Of a stretch of 64,000 bases of DNA, positions 63,920 to 64,000 are shown piece by piece; the first letter of the stretch is position 1; every line of letters starts with the position of its first letter. Both the position numbers and the translations under genes were made by a program. The notes below the pieces were generated by a model that saw only the letters and a program-made list of their open reading frames with translations, did no database searches and was not told the origin of the DNA. This DNA comes from an uncultured Pseudomonadota bacterium (GTDB lineage Bacteria; Pseudomonadota; Gammaproteobacteria; Steroidobacterales; Woeseiaceae), in the NCBI GenBank assembly GCA_913055625.1, contig CAJXJW010000005.1, positions 62,001 to 126,000 of the forward strand. The letters are read 5' to 3'.

Positions 63920-64000
63920 GCACGTCGGCGAGCAGCTTGCTCTTCGGCGTCTTCTCTTCCGCGGCGACGAGCACCTCCATGGCCTCGTCCTCGCGATCGA
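63891..64000 (-). CDS. C-terminal end of a gene upstream of lolB (probable TPR protein)
   Basis: Partial: only the last 35 codons are inside the window, ending AMEVLVAAEEKTPKSKL, then LADVRERVFPAVE and TAG. Too short to classify by itself. In many gammaproteobacteria a tetratricopeptide-repeat protein precedes lolB, which fits the helical, charged character. It overlaps the lolB start by 29 bases. Confidence 0.55.
   Translation of the reverse strand, partial: DREDEAMEVLVAAEEKTPKSKLLADVRERVFPAVE

Overview
The window is GC-rich, tightly packed DNA read as a chromosome segment of a marine, facultatively anaerobic gammaproteobacterium. The basis is: a gammaproteobacterial housekeeping block (prs, tRNA-Gln, lolB, rplY, pth, ychF), an FNR-type regulator beside nirS and a quinol NO reductase, several TonB-dependent receptors, and a large alginate locus without SusC/SusD pairs. 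A Woeseiaceae- or Chromatiales-like affiliation is a guess from gene content only. No insertion sequence, integrase, CRISPR array or rRNA gene was seen.

Layout. (1) 1-5453: phenylacetate degradation, with paaABCD (paaD cut by the window edge), the repressor gene paaX, and divergent paaZ. (2) 5461-9666: a compact three-gene NmrA/DUF1772/SnoaL-like operon, an AraC-type regulator, a very short ORF, a hotdog-fold protein and a thiopurine methyltransferase. (3) 9702-23102: a denitrification island. A MarR-like regulator with a cysteine-rich tail faces nnrS. On the minus strand follow nnrS, a SirB2-like gene, norB (qNor), fnr, hemN, a porin, a cytochrome cd1 nitrite reductase with an extra N-terminal cytochrome c domain, and a heme-type TonB receptor. 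FNR-box-like palindromes lie in front of norB, hemN and the receptor gene. (4) 23130-29987: an Lrp/AsnC regulator divergent from a fused indolepyruvate ferredoxin oxidoreductase, followed by a metallo-beta-lactamase-fold hydrolase and a gamma-glutamyltransferase lipoprotein. (5) 30070-35159: YegP-like protein, dodecin, OmpA with four type-3 repeats, universal stress protein, lipoprotein hydrolase, glycosyltransferase.

(6) 35203-58006: an alginate utilisation locus. It holds a short-chain reductase (probable DEH reductase), an MFS uronate-type transporter, two related GntR/FadR-type regulators, a PL17 oligoalginate lyase, a PL6 lyase lipoprotein, two PL7 lyases (one a lipoprotein with a discoidin-like domain), a hydratase/FAH-family enzyme, two TonB-dependent receptors, and a 1434-residue lipoprotein with tandem lectin-like modules. 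The proposed flow is: the modular lipoprotein and PL7/PL6 enzymes capture and cut alginate outside the cell, the receptors import oligomers, PL17 releases monomer, and the MFS carrier and reductase feed central metabolism. KDG kinase and aldolase are not in the window. The modular lipoprotein, first gene of the lyase/receptor operon, is the best candidate for an undescribed component: a surface glycan-binding protein playing the part SusD-like proteins play in Bacteroidetes.

(7) 58640-64000: tRNA-Met with terminator, a TRIC-family channel gene, then ychF, pth, rplY, prs, tRNA-Gln, lolB and the end of a further gene.

All identifications come from reading translated sequence and remembered family motifs. 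No database search was run. Promoter and operator calls are visual and unproven.
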